Part shown: positions 62,679 through 64,000 of the stretch, one piece after another | Position numbering within the stretch: the first letter of the stretch is position 1 | How the letters are laid out: each line of letters opens with the position of its first letter | Translations under genes and position numbers: made by a program | NCBI RefSeq assembly: GCF_001886715.1 | Contig: NZ_CP018082.1 | Span: 558,001-622,000, forward strand | Direction of reading: 5' to 3' | Source: Nocardia mangyaensis | Lineage (GTDB): Bacteria; Actinomycetota; Actinomycetes; Mycobacteriales; Mycobacteriaceae | DNA length: 64,000 nucleotides | The notes under the pieces: model-generated | Databases searched by the model: none | What the model was told of the DNA's origin: nothing | Seen by the model: the letters and a program-made list of their open reading frames with translations, nothing else

Positions 62679-62831
62679 CGAACCTCACTTCTCTAGCTGC
62701 CGCAGCATGCGCGTCATCGTCCGGCGCCGAGTCGAATCGGAGTCGAACGATGTCCGCAATGATAACGATTCCGCCACGAGTGGCCACTCCTGTGCACAGT
62801 AGATTCGCCGACGATCTGTTTGCGAAGCTCT

Positions 62832-62854
62832 GACCGGCGCCGGAGCGCCCGGTC
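62832..62854 (-). terminator. Terminator after dusB
   Basis: GACCGGCGC and GCGCCCGGTC pair with a one-base bulge around the loop CGGA, 12 bases beyond the dusB stop on the reverse strand. The 188 bases between dusB and the LCP start hold nothing else that I see besides the LCP promoter. Confidence 0.6.
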
Positions 62855-62866
62855 TGTGCGCGGTGT

Positions 62867-64000
62867 TCAGCCGCCGCTGTGCATCACATCGGCGGCGGCG
62901 GGGACGGTGTCGTCCTCCGGGTCGTCGAGCCAGCCCTCGGGCAGCACGACCTTGGTCTGCGGCGAGCCCTGGCGCCCGCGCGGGCCGAGCGCGTCGGTGG
63001 GGAAGGGGACGGTCGGGTCGAGTTGGCCGACGAGGTCCTCGATCTGGGCGAGCCGGGAGACGGTGGCGAAGCTGCGGCGCAGCTGCGAGCCGACCGGGAA
63101 ACCCATCAGATACCAGGCCATGTGCTTGCGGATGTCACGCATGGCCTTGTCCTCGCCGTCGTGCTCGGTGAGCAGGGCGGCGTGGCGCACCAGGATCTCA
63201 CCGACCCGGCCCAGCGTCGGACCGTCGGGAATCGGTTCGCCGCGCAGCGCTGCGCTGAGTTCGGCGAACAGCCAGGGGCGGCCGAGACAGCCGCGGCCGA
63301 CGACGACGCCGTCACAGCCGGTCTCGCGCATCATCCGCAGGGCGTCCTCGGCGGTGAAGATGTCACCGTTGCCGAGCACGGGGATGGTGGTGACGGCTTC
63401 CTTGAGCCGGGCGATGGCCGACCAGTCGGCCGCGCCGGAGTAGAGCTGGGCCGCGGTGCGCGCGTGCAAGGCCACCGCGGCGGCGCCCTCGGCCTCGGCG
63501 ATGCGGCCGGTGTCGAGATAGGTGTGGTGGTCGTCGTCGATGCCGATGCGGAACTTGAAGGTCACCGGAACACCGGCCGGTTCGGCCGCCGCGACCATCT
63601 CGCGGACGATGTTGGCGAACAGCCTGCGCTTGTAGGGGAGCGCGGAGCCGCCGCCGAGCCGGGTCACCTTGCGGACCGGGCAGCCGAGGTTGAGGTCGAT
63701 GTGGTCGGCCCAGCCCTCGCCGACGATGATGCGCACCGCCTCGCCGAGGGTCTTGGGATCGACGCCGTAGAGCTGCATCGAGCGGGGATGCTCATCGGCG
63801 TCGAACGACATCATGTGCAGCGTCTTCTCGTTGCGCTCGACCACCGCCCGGGCGGTGATCATCTCGCAGACGTAGATGGAGGTGGCGCTGCCGAACTCTC
63901 GGCACAGTTTCCGGAAGGCCTGGTTGGTGATGCCCGCCATGGGTGCGAGCACAACTGGCGGATCGACCGCGTAGGGCCCGATCCGCAGCGCCGTCGGGGC
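62867..64000 (-). CDS. dusB: tRNA-dihydrouridine synthase, 3' part (cut by window edge)
   Basis: FMN enzyme that reduces uridines in tRNA. The frame is open to base 64000, so the start lies beyond the window; 377 residues are visible. Motifs: VLAPMAGITNQAFR near the start, NLGCPVRKVTRLGGGSAL with the catalytic Cys, LHARTAAQLYSG, and the FMN-phosphate loop VLGNGDI with DGVVVGRGCLGRPW. Equivalent in place to Rv0823c. Confidence 0.95.
   Translation of the reverse strand, partial: APTALRIGPYAVDPPVVLAPMAGITNQAFRKLCREFGSATSIYVCEMITARAVVERNEKTLHMMSFDADEHPRSMQLYGVDPKTLGEAVRIIVGEGWADHIDLNLGCPVRKVTRLGGGSALPYKRRLFANIVREMVAAAEPAGVPVTFKFRIGIDDDHHTYLDTGRIAEAEGAAAVALHARTAAQLYSGAADWSAIARLKEAVTTIPVLGNGDIFTAEDALRMMRETGCDGVVVGRGCLGRPWLFAELSAALRGEPIPDGPTLGRVGEILVRHAALLTEHDGEDKAMRDIRKHMAWYLMGFPVGSQLRRSFATVSRLAQIEDLVGQLDPTVPFPTDALGPRGRQGSPQTKVVLPEGWLDDPEDDTVPAAADVMHSGG

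Noticed and set aside
1..64000. tRNA, rRNA, CRISPR arrays, insertion sequences, attachment sites, replication origin
   Set aside because: None was recognised: no cloverleaf with a GTTCNANNC arm, no regularly spaced repeats, no transposase motifs or terminal inverted repeats, no DnaA-box cluster.

Overview
The window reads as chromosome of a high-GC, mycolic-acid-containing actinobacterium, most likely Nocardia or a close relative. The evidence is the GC-rich codon third positions, frequent GTG starts, a secreted antigen-85-type mycolyltransferase, mycothiol synthase (mshD), an LCP cell-wall ligase, and a gene order that follows (from memory) the Mycobacterium tuberculosis stretch from purD (Rv0772) to the dihydrouridine synthase Rv0823c. 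The genus is an inference; there is no rRNA in the window. I saw no tRNA, rRNA, CRISPR array, insertion sequence or prophage.

Layout. 1-6.3 kb: purD (cut by the window edge), an M23 endopeptidase, a PLP aminotransferase, a TetR regulator, purB and a HIT protein. 6.4-11.4 kb: secreted mycolyltransferase and lipase, oligopeptidase B, a DUF2334 protein. 11.4-16.9 kb: a glutamate decarboxylase module (gadB divergent from antiporter, small membrane protein and M20 peptidase) and an MBL hydrolase. 17-24.6 kb: purS-purQ, an AmiC-like binding protein divergent from a MarR regulator, M18 aminopeptidase, GT87 glycosyltransferase, purL. 24.6-32.5 kb: two paralogous membrane hydrolases around an inverted yiaA-like gene, CPBP protease, alpha/beta hydrolase, ribonuclease Z, a HicAB toxin-antitoxin pair, a sterol-carrier-family protein. 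32.5-41.5 kb: YhgE-like membrane protein, purF, purM, DUF3073, asparaginase, MOSC protein, YgfZ, aminodeoxychorismate lyase. 41.6-48.4 kb: cydABDC for cytochrome bd. 48.4-53.6 kb: a 400-base gap holding a probable structured RNA, a Uma2 nuclease, a nitrobindin-like protein, a 31-codon membrane peptide, and the sulfur operon (DUF4395, cysA-type sulfurtransferase, DUF1416) behind a polycysteine leader ORF, then thioredoxin and LmeA-like genes. 53.8-64 kb: GlnR-like regulator, mshD, pstSCAB, phoU (convergent), LCP protein and dusB (cut by the window edge).

How the genes fit together. The backbone is de novo purine synthesis (purD, B, S, Q, L, F, M; purC is absent from its M. tuberculosis position). 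Accessory modules sit between the purine genes: acid/GABA metabolism, secreted lipid enzymes, cytochrome bd, a toxin-antitoxin pair. The right end joins sulfur/thiol metabolism (sulfurtransferase operon, thioredoxin, mycothiol synthase) to phosphate uptake.

Items most worth a second look are the folded RNA with a tiny ORF at 48.5-48.76 kb, the polycysteine leader at 52.2-52.3 kb, a roughly 35-base dispersed repeat found four times (twice inside genes), a near-perfect palindrome in front of cydA, a 31-residue membrane peptide at 50.2 kb, and a recurrent TANNNT-N6/7-start arrangement that suggests many leaderless mRNAs.
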